Assembly (NCBI GenBank): GCA_009774765.1
Contig: VSOK01000001.1
Coordinates: forward strand, 1-64,000
Origin: Bacteroidales bacterium
GTDB taxonomy: Bacteria; Bacteroidota; Bacteroidia; Bacteroidales; UBA932
Length of the DNA: 64,000 nt
Direction of reading: 5' to 3'
The position numbers and the translations under genes were made by a program. A model generated the notes under the pieces. It was not told the DNA's origin. It searched no databases and was given only the letters and a program-made list of their open reading frames with translations. Below, in pieces: positions 55,690 through 64,000 of the stretch (position 1 is its first letter; each line of letters opens with the position of its first letter).

Positions 55690-55708
55690 CAACAAAACAG
55701 TAATAGAA

Positions 55709-58700
55709 GTGAAGATATTTGGAAATATTCTGTTGGTTCTGCTTTTTGTAGCCGGCCTTCTTTCCTGCAGCCGTACTTTGGATCCTGTGGATTATGTAGA
55801 CCCGTATATCGGAAATATAAGCCATATACTTGTTCCTGTATATCCTACGGTCCATCTTCCGAACAGTATGGTGCGTGCCGTACCTATGAGAAAGGAATAT
55901 ACGGATTGCCGTCTGTCCGGTCTTCCTGTGCTGCTCACTTCCCACAGGGGAGCCCAGGCGTTCTGTCTCTGTCCCTGGAATTCCGCGGAAGGACTTGACT
56001 CTGATATGTCGTACAGGTATGACAATGAAAAGGTCACTCCTTACAGATATGAAGTCTATCTTGAAACGGTGCAGACTGAAGTTTCCTATGCTCCTTCAAG
56101 GCAGTCGGCCGTCTATGGGTTTGAATTCCTTTCGGAAGCTCCCAATTATATAGTTGCCAAGAGCTTTGACGGTGCATTGTCTGCTGACGGGGAATTTGTG
56201 AGAGGCTATCAGAATCTTGACAACGGCACTGTAGCATATTTCTGTCTTGAAGCCGGATGTGCCGATGAGATAATGGTGCTGTCGGAAGACAGGGTGGCGT
56301 TGAGGTTTGACAGGAAAAATATTGAACTCAGATATGGCGTATCGTACATCAGTGAAGACCAGGCACAGGCAAATCTTCAGCGTGAAGTGTCCGGCAGGTC
56401 TCTTGATGAAGTCGCGATGCTCGGCAGACGTATATGGAATGAATCCCTGTCAAAGGTCAGGGTAAGCGGAGGAACTGAATCCGAAAAGAAAGTATTTTAT
56501 ACCTCAATGTACAGGATTGCAGAAAGACCTGTCGACATTTCCGAGGACGGCCGATATTTCAGTGCCTATGACGGCAAGGTACACGTCAGCGACAGACCGT
56601 TTTATGTGGATGACTGGTATTGGGACACATATCGTGCGGCTCATCCTTTCAGGACTTTGACTGCACCTGATATGGAGATGGATATGGTCAATTCCTCTGT
56701 TGTCGCCGCTTCCCTGTCCGACAGGAAATGGCTTCCTGTGTTTCCGCTTGTCACCGGTGACAGCCATTCCATGAACTGCAACCACGGAATAGCCGTGATC
56801 GCGGATTGTCTGTCAAAAGGGCTTGACGGCTTCGATGTGGAGCTTGCATACGAGGTCTGCAGAAATGCTGTAACTGATAAGTCTTTGGCTCCGTGGTCTT
56901 TGTGCGAGGCGGGAGAGCTTGATGAATTCTATCATCGCAACGGCTATTATCCGGCTCTTTGTCCCGGTGAAAAGGAGACTGTCCCGCAGATACATCCGTT
57001 TGAAAAACGCCAGCCCGTAGCGGTCACTCTCGGCACGGCATACGACCAATGGTGCCTGTCGAATATTGCAGGATATGCAGGCAAGAAGGAAGACAGCGTC
57101 TATTTCCGCAGCAGAAGCCTTGATTACCGTAATCTTTTCAATTCTGAGACCGGTTTCTTTCATCCGAAAGATGCTTCAGGAAATTTCATAACACCGTTTG
57201 ACTATTGTACTTCCGGAGGCCTCGGTTTCCGTGATGCGTATGATGAAAACAACGGATGGATATACCGTTGGGATGTACAGCACAATATAGCGGACCTGAT
57301 AGACCTTATGGGAGGGCCTGAAAAGTTCGTTTCCGAGCTGGACTATATGTTTGAAACAGGGATGAAAGCTGACAGATATGGCTTTTGGGCCCAGGGACCT
57401 GACCACAGTGCATTGGTAGGGCATTTCTCGATGGGCAACGAGCCGTGCCTGCATATCCCTTATCTGTACAATTATGCAGGACAGCCATGGAAAACACAGA
57501 AGAGGACAAGGGAACTGCTGAAGATGTGGTTCAGGGATGACCTTATGGGAATGCCGGGGGACGAAGATGGAGGAGGTCTGAGTTCGTTTGCAGTATTCTC
57601 TATGATGGGGTTCTACCCCGTTACTCCAGGATTGCCGGTCTATGCTCTCACAAGCCCTGTGTTTAAGGAGATTGTGATTGACATCGGAGCAGGAAAGACT
57701 TTCAAAGTCAAATGTGACGTCTGCTCTCCGGACCACAAATATATACGTTCAGCCAAGTTGAACGGTAAGGATTGGAACAAGTCCTGGATTTCCCACGAAG
57801 ATATAGTGAACGGCGGAGTGCTGGAGGTAAGTATGGGAAGATATCCGGACAAGAACTGGGCGGCGGACGGCTGTCCTCCTTCTTTTGGTATGTCTTCGGG
57901 CAGGAATGTTCCTGTTTCCGTTCCTGATCCTCAATATGCTGATTTCAATTACGGGCAGAATGATAATGGAAAGCATACGGAATGGGTGCAGAGCATAAAT
58001 GTGGTTTATCCTGAATGCCGTTCTGAGGTAAAAGGGAAAGTGAAAGTAACTTTCGAGGCTCCGGGAATGACGGGGGCCAAAGCGATGCTTTGGAGGCAGC
58101 CCGTGCGTTCTTCCGATACGGAATGGGGATCAGATGAATATCTGACTCCTAAAAAAGGGATAAGAATAGATCCGGACGGAGTGGCTTCATTTTCTTTCAA
58201 TGCCGACAGATTCCCGTCCGGTCCGATGAATGTGCGTATCTATGCCTGGAATGACTCTGGAAAGAAGGATTTCTTTGAGCTCCAGCTGTACAATACGGGA
58301 GGAGTGTCCTGGAATCAGGGCATTCCGGACAGGACACCGTCTGGAGCTGAAGGGCTTAAACTGGTTTTTTCTGATGATTTTGACGGACCGCTGTCTATTT
58401 CCAATGATGGAATCGGAGCAAGATACAATGCGCACAAGCCTCGTTTCGGAGATTTCAGCGGATGGCAGTTCGCTGATGCGGACGGTCCGGACAATCCGTT
58501 TTCGCAGCAGGACACATATCTGAGGATTGCTGCCCGCAAAAAAGCCGGTTCCAACGGAAGTTCAGGTCTTATAGCTTCAGTTAATATGGATGGAGAAGGG
58601 TTCTGGGTAAAGGCTCCCTGCTATCTTGAGTGCCGTTTTACTGCCCAGTCCGCTCCGGGAACCTGGCCTGCATTCTGGACTATTACCGGGCTTGACCGCG

Positions 58701-59152
58701 GAAGCGACGGAGATGAACTGGACATAATTGAAGCGTACGGCGGTGTCGGTCCTGGAAATCCCAATCATCCCGGATATTCTATATGCAGTCATTTCTGGGG
58801 ACAGACCAATCCTGACGGATCGGACAGGAAACACAGGGACTGTGTCGTGCCTATGATGGAAATAGGCGGCAGATCCTACTGGTCGACTACATTTCATACG
58901 TATGCTGTGCGGATAGATATTGATGACACGATATATTATTGCGATGACATTGAAGTCTTCCGTCATCCCACCAACGACGTCTCGCGTGACAGGCCTCATC
59001 TTTTTCTGATAAACTATGCGATAGGAGGAATAAGCGGATGGGGCATAGACCTGGAGAGATACGGCAACGGAAGTGATATGTATGTGGATTATGTGAGAGT
59101 ATATGCTGAAAATGAAATAGAATATTCAATTCCGCGTCCAAAAGAAGAATAA
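55709..59152 (+). CDS. GH92-GH16 fusion lipoprotein
   Basis: A 1147-residue two-enzyme protein. I choose GTG at 55709 (MKIFGNILLVLLFVAGLLSC), which gives a clean lipoprotein signal; a GTG at 55667 overlaps the previous gene. Residues about 25-720 are GH92 (VDPYIGNISHILVPVYPT, DWYWDTYRAAHPFRTL, GNEPCLHIPYLYNYAGQPW, DEDGGGLSSFAVFSMMGFYPV). Residues about 740-900 look like a sandwich linker domain (GKVKVTFEAPGMTGAKAML). From about 910 a GH16-type jelly roll begins (LKLVFSDDFDGP), with the catalytic triad E1003, D1005, E1008 in GDELDIIEAYGG. GH16 enzymes cut beta-1,3/1,4-glucans or galactans. The pairing with a mannosidase is unusual. Confidence 0.88.
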   Translation: MKIFGNILLVLLFVAGLLSCSRTLDPVDYVDPYIGNISHILVPVYPTVHLPNSMVRAVPMRKEYTDCRLSGLPVLLTSHRGAQAFCLCPWNSAEGLDSDMSYRYDNEKVTPYRYEVYLETVQTEVSYAPSRQSAVYGFEFLSEAPNYIVAKSFDGALSADGEFVRGYQNLDNGTVAYFCLEAGCADEIMVLSEDRVALRFDRKNIELRYGVSYISEDQAQANLQREVSGRSLDEVAMLGRRIWNESLSKVRVSGGTESEKKVFYTSMYRIAERPVDISEDGRYFSAYDGKVHVSDRPFYVDDWYWDTYRAAHPFRTLTAPDMEMDMVNSSVVAASLSDRKWLPVFPLVTGDSHSMNCNHGIAVIADCLSKGLDGFDVELAYEVCRNAVTDKSLAPWSLCEAGELDEFYHRNGYYPALCPGEKETVPQIHPFEKRQPVAVTLGTAYDQWCLSNIAGYAGKKEDSVYFRSRSLDYRNLFNSETGFFHPKDASGNFITPFDYCTSGGLGFRDAYDENNGWIYRWDVQHNIADLIDLMGGPEKFVSELDYMFETGMKADRYGFWAQGPDHSALVGHFSMGNEPCLHIPYLYNYAGQPWKTQKRTRELLKMWFRDDLMGMPGDEDGGGLSSFAVFSMMGFYPVTPGLPVYALTSPVFKEIVIDIGAGKTFKVKCDVCSPDHKYIRSAKLNGKDWNKSWISHEDIVNGGVLEVSMGRYPDKNWAADGCPPSFGMSSGRNVPVSVPDPQYADFNYGQNDNGKHTEWVQSINVVYPECRSEVKGKVKVTFEAPGMTGAKAMLWRQPVRSSDTEWGSDEYLTPKKGIRIDPDGVASFSFNADRFPSGPMNVRIYAWNDSGKKDFFELQLYNTGGVSWNQGIPDRTPSGAEGLKLVFSDDFDGPLSISNDGIGARYNAHKPRFGDFSGWQFADADGPDNPFSQQDTYLRIAARKKAGSNGSSGLIASVNMDGEGFWVKAPCYLECRFTAQSAPGTWPAFWTITGLDRGSDGDELDIIEAYGGVGPGNPNHPGYSICSHFWGQTNPDGSDRKHRDCVVPMMEIGGRSYWSTTFHTYAVRIDIDDTIYYCDDIEVFRHPTNDVSRDRPHLFLINYAIGGISGWGIDLERYGNGSDMYVDYVRVYAENEIEYSIPRPKEE

Positions 59153-59174
59153 CACTAAAAACTGGTTGATCATT

Positions 59175-61649
59175 ATGAAACATTATTTGACAATTGTGCT
59201 ATGTGCGATGATATCATCATTTGCCATAGTTTCCTGCGACAAGCCTTCTCCCGTGGAGGAGGATGGCAAGGTTGTGCAGGCCGCCTGGACGGCAATGTTT
59301 GAACAGACAGGCACTAAGGCCTCGATTTCAGATGATATGTCCGTGTTGTGGGACGGGGAGGATCTCGTCTCGGTATTTTCAAATAAAAAAAACATCAGGA
59401 TGGGATTGTCTTCGGTTTCCCAAGACGGGAAAAGTGCCGTCATCAGCGGTGAAGTCACTGAATCCAAAGTGTATTACGCGTTGTATCCGTACAGTGAATC
59501 CGCTACTGGAAGCGGTGAAAACATTACGTCATTTCTTCCTGAAACACAGAAGCTTGTCGCCGGAGGGGCTGATCCTGATGCTCTTCTGTCGGTCGCAAGG
59601 ACTTCATCAGATGAAATGAAATTTATGCCGGTACCGGCATTTCTGGCCATATCCTACAAAGGCACTGTCAAAAGCCTTTCTGTATCGGGCCAATCCGAGG
59701 ATGACCGCCTTGCAGGAAAGGTCAGGATAAATACCGGGAGCAACAGGTGTACTGTAGTGACAGGCACCAATGTCATATCACTTGAAGGCGAACCTGAGGA
59801 CGGCAATACTTATTATGTCGCAGTCGTTCCTGGAAGTTATGAAGGTATAACGGTAACTGCTGTAAATGAAAATGGCCTGTCTGCGGAAATAGGCATCTCT
59901 TCCGGCGAGGTAATTCTTGAAAGAAATATGGTATTGCCTTGCGAGGCGGATTTCTCCAAGGTAGACTGGATTCTGCGTCCTCCTGCAGGACAGAGCTATG
60001 AACTGAAAAGTGCGGATGAAGTCATGGAATTCCTTTCTTTTGTACCGAATCCTAAGGAAGAGGTTGTAGATCTGACCCTCTCCGGTGCCGACATAACAGA
60101 CGAACTTCTGTCGCAGATGCACAAACGTGTCGGTGCCGTCATAGGATGTATGACCATAGACGGCATATCCGCATCGTCCACCAAAGGTTTCTTTGATGTC
60201 GTAGACTGCAGAAAGGACATTGTCATCAAAAACTGCCCTGAACTTAAGGATGCATCAGGTTTCAATGCCTATACTGAGATAAAAGGCGGTCTGACTATAG
60301 AAGACTGTCCGCTTCTTGGTGCCGGATGGAATGCTGTAGAGTCTGTCGCAGGGAATTTAAGGATGCAGAATACGGATGTCAGGTTCGGTGAAGGAGGATC
60401 TTTTGCCGTCCTCAGCTCTGTTGGAGGCAATCTTGAAGTTATCGGCAATGAGAATATGGTCTCGTTTGCTGGTTCGGTGTTTTCCTCTGCAGGTGGTGAC
60501 ATCAATATTACGGACAATCCTGACCTTGTCAGTCTTGAAGGGCTTGACCGTATGACTTCAATCGGCGGGAATGTTGTCATCTTCAATAACCCTCAGATCC
60601 CGATGCTGTCCGATGAATATGTGGGATATTGCATAATAAGGGAATATATCAACAAGAATATAATCAGCTCCACAGCCAATGTAAGGCTCGGGACATCAGA
60701 AAATACGATTGACATATCAGTCCTGCCTTCCTGTGACGGTACTCTTCCCGGGGAGCCTCAGAGCTATACCCTCAACGGCAAGGCTGAGGTTGAGGCCTTT
60801 GTCAATGCTGGAATAACCGATGAGACTGTCAAGAACATTACAATCAGGGGAGATGATGTCGATCCTGCTACTCTTCATAGAATAGCAAAACGTATCTATA
60901 CAGTGACAGGAACTCTGACCCTTGAAAATCTTGGATATACGAATTCTGAAGGATGGGGCTGCGGTACGGAGAATTTCCTTGAATTTTTTACCCATAACGG
61001 AATATTTGAGGGAAGTATCGTGTTGAGGAATATAGCCGGAGTCGTGAATCCTAACGGATTCGTCAATATGGAAGAAGTCAAGGGAAGCGTAATCATCGAA
61101 AATGTTCCAGGGTTCTGTATGCACTGGGGAGTTGATTCCGGCCTTGCCAAGATAAAGAAGATAGGCGGGGATATGAAATTCATCGGTTCAGCCATTGACA
61201 GCTGGTATTCAGGAGATGCCTGGAGCTGCCTTGAAGAGGTCGGAGGCAGTTTTGTTCTTGAAGGTCTCAATCATTTCTTTTTCCTCAAGGGAATCAGGAA
61301 TCTCAGGACTATCGGTGGAGACTTTATTGTCAAGGACTGTTCTTCTTTCTGGGGGCTCAACGGTCTGGAGAATCTTACCTGGCTCGGAGGCGATGTCCTG
61401 TTGTCCAACTATGGAAAACTTCAGCTGAAGAATGGAGTAGTGGATGATCAGGAATGTATCGGAATATGTCTTCTCCGTGATTTTTATGACAATGGCCAGA
61501 TGAATAAATCCTCTTCTGTGACAATAGTCAAGGACGGGGAGACGATTGATTTCGGTTCAGTACGTTCCTGCTCTGAAACTTTTGACGGAGACGGAAGCGG
61601 AAATGGGGAGAAATATCCTGACCCGGAAGATGTTACAGGTTGGAATTAA
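59175..61649 (+). CDS. Fimbrillin-like / receptor-L-domain-repeat lipoprotein 1
   Basis: An 824-residue lipoprotein; ATG at 59175 (MKHYLTIVLCAMISS), lipobox FAIVSC with cysteine 21. Residues about 30-265 resemble the fimbrillin/Mfa-like N-domain (VLWDGEDLVSVFSNKKN, YYALYPYSES). Two units of about 250 residues follow (about 59991-60733 and 60760-61575). Each opens with Y-x-L-x(5)-EV-x-x-F, passes through leucine-rich strands resembling receptor L domains (SVGGNLEVIGNENMVSF, IGGNVVIFNNPQI), and ends with a cap of the form C-x-x-R-[DE]-[YF] and a terminal SC. It has no catalytic motif and probably displays or binds at the surface. It follows the fusion gene by 22 bp. Confidence 0.8.
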   Translation: MKHYLTIVLCAMISSFAIVSCDKPSPVEEDGKVVQAAWTAMFEQTGTKASISDDMSVLWDGEDLVSVFSNKKNIRMGLSSVSQDGKSAVISGEVTESKVYYALYPYSESATGSGENITSFLPETQKLVAGGADPDALLSVARTSSDEMKFMPVPAFLAISYKGTVKSLSVSGQSEDDRLAGKVRINTGSNRCTVVTGTNVISLEGEPEDGNTYYVAVVPGSYEGITVTAVNENGLSAEIGISSGEVILERNMVLPCEADFSKVDWILRPPAGQSYELKSADEVMEFLSFVPNPKEEVVDLTLSGADITDELLSQMHKRVGAVIGCMTIDGISASSTKGFFDVVDCRKDIVIKNCPELKDASGFNAYTEIKGGLTIEDCPLLGAGWNAVESVAGNLRMQNTDVRFGEGGSFAVLSSVGGNLEVIGNENMVSFAGSVFSSAGGDINITDNPDLVSLEGLDRMTSIGGNVVIFNNPQIPMLSDEYVGYCIIREYINKNIISSTANVRLGTSENTIDISVLPSCDGTLPGEPQSYTLNGKAEVEAFVNAGITDETVKNITIRGDDVDPATLHRIAKRIYTVTGTLTLENLGYTNSEGWGCGTENFLEFFTHNGIFEGSIVLRNIAGVVNPNGFVNMEEVKGSVIIENVPGFCMHWGVDSGLAKIKKIGGDMKFIGSAIDSWYSGDAWSCLEEVGGSFVLEGLNHFFFLKGIRNLRTIGGDFIVKDCSSFWGLNGLENLTWLGGDVLLSNYGKLQLKNGVVDDQECIGICLLRDFYDNGQMNKSSSVTIVKDGETIDFGSVRSCSETFDGDGSGNGEKYPDPEDVTGWN

Positions 61650-61666
61650 ATCTAAGATTTTGATGT

Positions 61667-64000
61667 ATGAATAATCTATGCAAATCAATGATATGCGCTG
61701 CTGCGGCCATTCTGGCCGTATCGTGCGCGGAAGAAATGGAAGGACCTTCCTCTGAAGGTATGGAGCGCAGAAGCTTTGTATCCATTGCCGATGGTGATAT
61801 GACCAGGACCTCCCTTTCAGCGGATTACAATGTCGTCTGGTCCCAGGGTGATGCCATATCTGTTTTTGCAGATGGAGAAAACAAAAGATTCTCGGTATCA
61901 AATCTTAGGGATGACAATAAGGTCGCTACTTTTGAAGGAGTCTCTTCTTTTGCTGAAAAGTACTATGCTCTATATCCTTATGATGAGAACGCCTCGTTCA
62001 CCGGCGAAACAATTACCGCTTCGCTTCCGTCCGTGCAGCCTGCTGCAGCCGGAACTTTTGCTGACGGGATGAATATGGCCGCCGGAAAGACCTCGACAGA
62101 AGAAATACAGTTCAGAAACATAGGAGGCATAATAGGCATTACGGTAAATGCCGAAGGTGTAACGGGAATAAAATTATCCTGCAGTGACGTGGCGGCTGTA
62201 ATGACAGGAAAGGTAGAGATTGATATGAGCGGAGACCTTCCTGAGGCTGCGGCGGTTGAAGGATACAATTACGTGAAACTTGAAGGGCAGTTCGAATCCG
62301 GTAAAAAATACTATTTTACGGTGCTCCCGGGCACTTACGAAGGACTTGAGCTTCTCTTTGAGGCGGCCGGGTCGGAAGCTGTATTTACCAGAAGGACCGA
62401 AGCCTCTGTAACAGTCGGCCGTAACAGCCATAAATATCTGGGTGAATTCACGATAACTGATGAGGACTGGGTAAAGTCGGAATATAGAAGCTATATTCTC
62501 AACGGCAAGGAGGAAGTTGACAGATTTGTTGCTGAAAAAGGAGAAGAAAAGGAAATCGTCCAGGATCTGACCATTACAGGACGCGGAGTCTGTACGGATG
62601 AACTTATCGGAGTGTATTCAAGGGTCGGTACAATACGCGGTACTCTGACGCTTGACGGAATAGGCACTGAAAGCGAGACTGAATGGATCGATACCAACAA
62701 TATTATAGAGCACGTTGACTGCCAGGGGAGCATAATTTTTAGGAATATTCTCAACATAATCAATCCTAACGGATTCAAGAATAGGCCTGTAAATGTAGTG
62801 AACGGTGATTTTGTCATAGAGAACTGTCCTCATTTTGTGGTATCCTGGGGTGCCGGTACGGGCATCGACTGTATTGAAGAAGTCAAAGGGGACTTCGTTC
62901 TGAAAGGCATAAGGGAGAACAACGGCATCAACGGAAGTACGCTTAACAGCCTTCGCCGTGTCGGAGGAAGGTTTGAACTGTCTGACAATACGAATATGTG
63001 GTCGCTCAAAGAAGGTATGTCCATTGAATATATAGGCGGTGATCTTGTGATTCAGGATAATCCTTCATTGTGGAGCCTCCACGGATTTGAAAATCTTACA
63101 TATATCGGAGGAAATGTCATAATTATAGACAATCATCCCAAGATGCCTCTTTCAAACCAGAATGTGGACGGGTCTGACTGTCTGGGATTCTGTATGATCA
63201 GAGACTACAGGGAGATGGGAGTGATCAGCCGGACCGCAACCATAAGGCTCGGATGGACGGACAATGAAATAGATGTCGACATCATCCCTTCCTGCGTCCC
63301 TGACCGTCCTGCAAGCTATGTCCTTAACGGGGAGGAAGCGGTCCGAGCCTTTATTGACGGCCGGGCGGAAGAAAAGGAAGTTGTATGGGACCTTTATGTC
63401 AGCGGAGCTGATGTTACCGAGCAGTCAGTGAGGGACCTTAAGCTTCGTGTCAAGGAGATTCAGGGTACGCTGACTCTTGCTGAATTGGGTACATCTGATT
63501 CGTGGATATCTACGAGTGAGTTTCTTGAGCCTTGGAATGTCAACCTTGCAGGAAATCTTGTGATGAAGAATATTCCGGCCCATATAAATCCGAACGGGAC
63601 CCAGAAATATGAGAAGATTACAGGGGATATAACCATAGAAAACTGTCCTCAGTTCCCTAATGATTGGGATCCTTTTACGGAACTCCGTGAAATAACGGGA
63701 AGCATCAGCATTACAGGTCCTATAAAAGGCTTCGGAGAGCGTTTCTTCCCTAACATCGTAAAAATCGGAGGCGACTTTATCCTAAGGGGGATTGACGGAT
63801 TCTGGGATTTCAAGAGCGAGACATTGCGTGAAATAGGAGGAGATCTTGTAATCGATGAATGTCCGGTATTCTGCAGAGACAGCAAAGGTTTCTATGGCTT
63901 CCACCAGCTGACAAGGTTGGGAGGCAACGTTTACATAAACATACCTTCAGTCTGGCTTCCGGAAAACAATTATGGTGCGGATAAGGTCGGATTGTGTATC
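61667..64000 (+). CDS. Fimbrillin-like / receptor-L-domain-repeat lipoprotein 2 (runs off the window)
   Basis: Paralogue of the preceding gene, open for 778 codons to the window edge with no stop. The start ATG gives a lipoprotein signal (ICAAAAILAVSC). Residues about 40-265 are fimbrillin-like (YNVVWSQGDAISVFADGEN, YYALYPYDENA, KKYYFTVLPGTYEGLEL). L-domain-like unit 1 spans about 62485-63293, with IGGDLVIQDNPSLWSLHGF, the cap DCLGFCMIRDY and a terminal PSC. Unit 2 begins near 63311 and its cap cysteine is being reached at the edge. It lies 17 bp after its paralogue. Any later domain or stop is outside view. Confidence 0.8.
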   Translation, partial: MNNLCKSMICAAAAILAVSCAEEMEGPSSEGMERRSFVSIADGDMTRTSLSADYNVVWSQGDAISVFADGENKRFSVSNLRDDNKVATFEGVSSFAEKYYALYPYDENASFTGETITASLPSVQPAAAGTFADGMNMAAGKTSTEEIQFRNIGGIIGITVNAEGVTGIKLSCSDVAAVMTGKVEIDMSGDLPEAAAVEGYNYVKLEGQFESGKKYYFTVLPGTYEGLELLFEAAGSEAVFTRRTEASVTVGRNSHKYLGEFTITDEDWVKSEYRSYILNGKEEVDRFVAEKGEEKEIVQDLTITGRGVCTDELIGVYSRVGTIRGTLTLDGIGTESETEWIDTNNIIEHVDCQGSIIFRNILNIINPNGFKNRPVNVVNGDFVIENCPHFVVSWGAGTGIDCIEEVKGDFVLKGIRENNGINGSTLNSLRRVGGRFELSDNTNMWSLKEGMSIEYIGGDLVIQDNPSLWSLHGFENLTYIGGNVIIIDNHPKMPLSNQNVDGSDCLGFCMIRDYREMGVISRTATIRLGWTDNEIDVDIIPSCVPDRPASYVLNGEEAVRAFIDGRAEEKEVVWDLYVSGADVTEQSVRDLKLRVKEIQGTLTLAELGTSDSWISTSEFLEPWNVNLAGNLVMKNIPAHINPNGTQKYEKITGDITIENCPQFPNDWDPFTELREITGSISITGPIKGFGERFFPNIVKIGGDFILRGIDGFWDFKSETLREIGGDLVIDECPVFCRDSKGFYGFHQLTRLGGNVYINIPSVWLPENNYGADKVGLCI

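Noticed and set aside
55667..55708. GTG at 55667 as the start of the GH92-GH16 gene
   Set aside because: It overlaps the end of the previous GH92 gene and puts polar residues before the signal peptide; GTG at 55709 gives a clean lipoprotein signal.
1..64000. tRNA, rRNA, CRISPR arrays, IS elements, prophage
   Set aside because: I looked through the gene gaps and saw no cloverleaf-like sequence, spaced repeat array, transposase or integrase frame. A dedicated scan with tRNA and repeat finders would be decisive.

Overview
The window is a 64 kb chromosomal segment of a Bacteroidota bacterium, most probably order Bacteroidales. The evidence is tandem SusC/SusD pairs, GH92 mannosidases, fimbrillin-like lipoproteins, single-chain GlyRS, a DUF59-SufE-SufS cluster, a DUF5106 thioredoxin-like lipoprotein, and several TAnnTTTG-type -7 promoter boxes in place of sigma-70 consensus promoters. 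I cannot fix family or genus from sequence alone. I saw no tRNA, rRNA, CRISPR array, transposase, integrase or prophage gene.

Region 1 (about 0.3-14 kb) is housekeeping and looks origin-proximal. A leftward operon sufS-sufE-sufT-like-folK-glyS is followed by ruvA(+), mnmG(-), ybeY(-), a TonB-type protein (+), hflX(+), sdhB/sdhA(-) and ruvB(-). Three 16-bp parS-type centromere sites lie at 2.08, 5.08 and 5.61 kb: one inside folK, one forming the ruvA/mnmG terminator palindrome, and one inside an apparently extra segment of mnmG. Between ruvB and mfd lies a 324-bp AT-rich gap with a cluster of DnaA-box-like 9-mers, and dominant gene direction flips there from - to +. It is a candidate replication origin.

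Region 2 (14-29 kb) reads mostly rightward: mfd; then coaX, an outer-membrane protein, a TPR protein, lptC and a PpiD/SurA-like foldase in one apparent operon (envelope biogenesis); an EEP-family phosphodiesterase (-); ychF; galK; a CpXC protein (-); and a YeiH-type transporter.

Region 3 (29.2-42 kb) begins with a 1.1-kb stretch lacking an intact gene. It holds a 167-bp element bounded by 18-bp inverted repeats and a 5'-truncated gene remnant. Then come a 1033-residue secreted protein joining an HExxH peptidase-like region, a propeller and a probable beta-barrel (-); a Na+/phosphate cotransporter; a DUF5106 lipoprotein; an AT-rich AlbA_2/Schlafen-type gene that looks acquired; galM; thyA-folA; and an NSS-family symporter.

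Region 4 (42 kb to the right edge) is one rightward polysaccharide utilization locus with no intergenic gap above 36 bp: susC1-susD1-susC2-susD2, a DUF1735-like lipoprotein, an unassigned clan-A-like glycoside hydrolase lipoprotein, a GH92 lipoprotein, a GH92-GH16 fusion, and two paralogous lipoproteins with a fimbrillin-like head and repeated receptor-L-domain-like units. The last runs off the window. The enzyme set suggests alpha-mannose-rich glycans (N-glycan or yeast mannan) with a possible beta-glucan activity on the fusion. No regulator is encoded inside the visible part of the locus. The fusion enzyme and the L-domain lipoproteins are the least conventional parts of the window.
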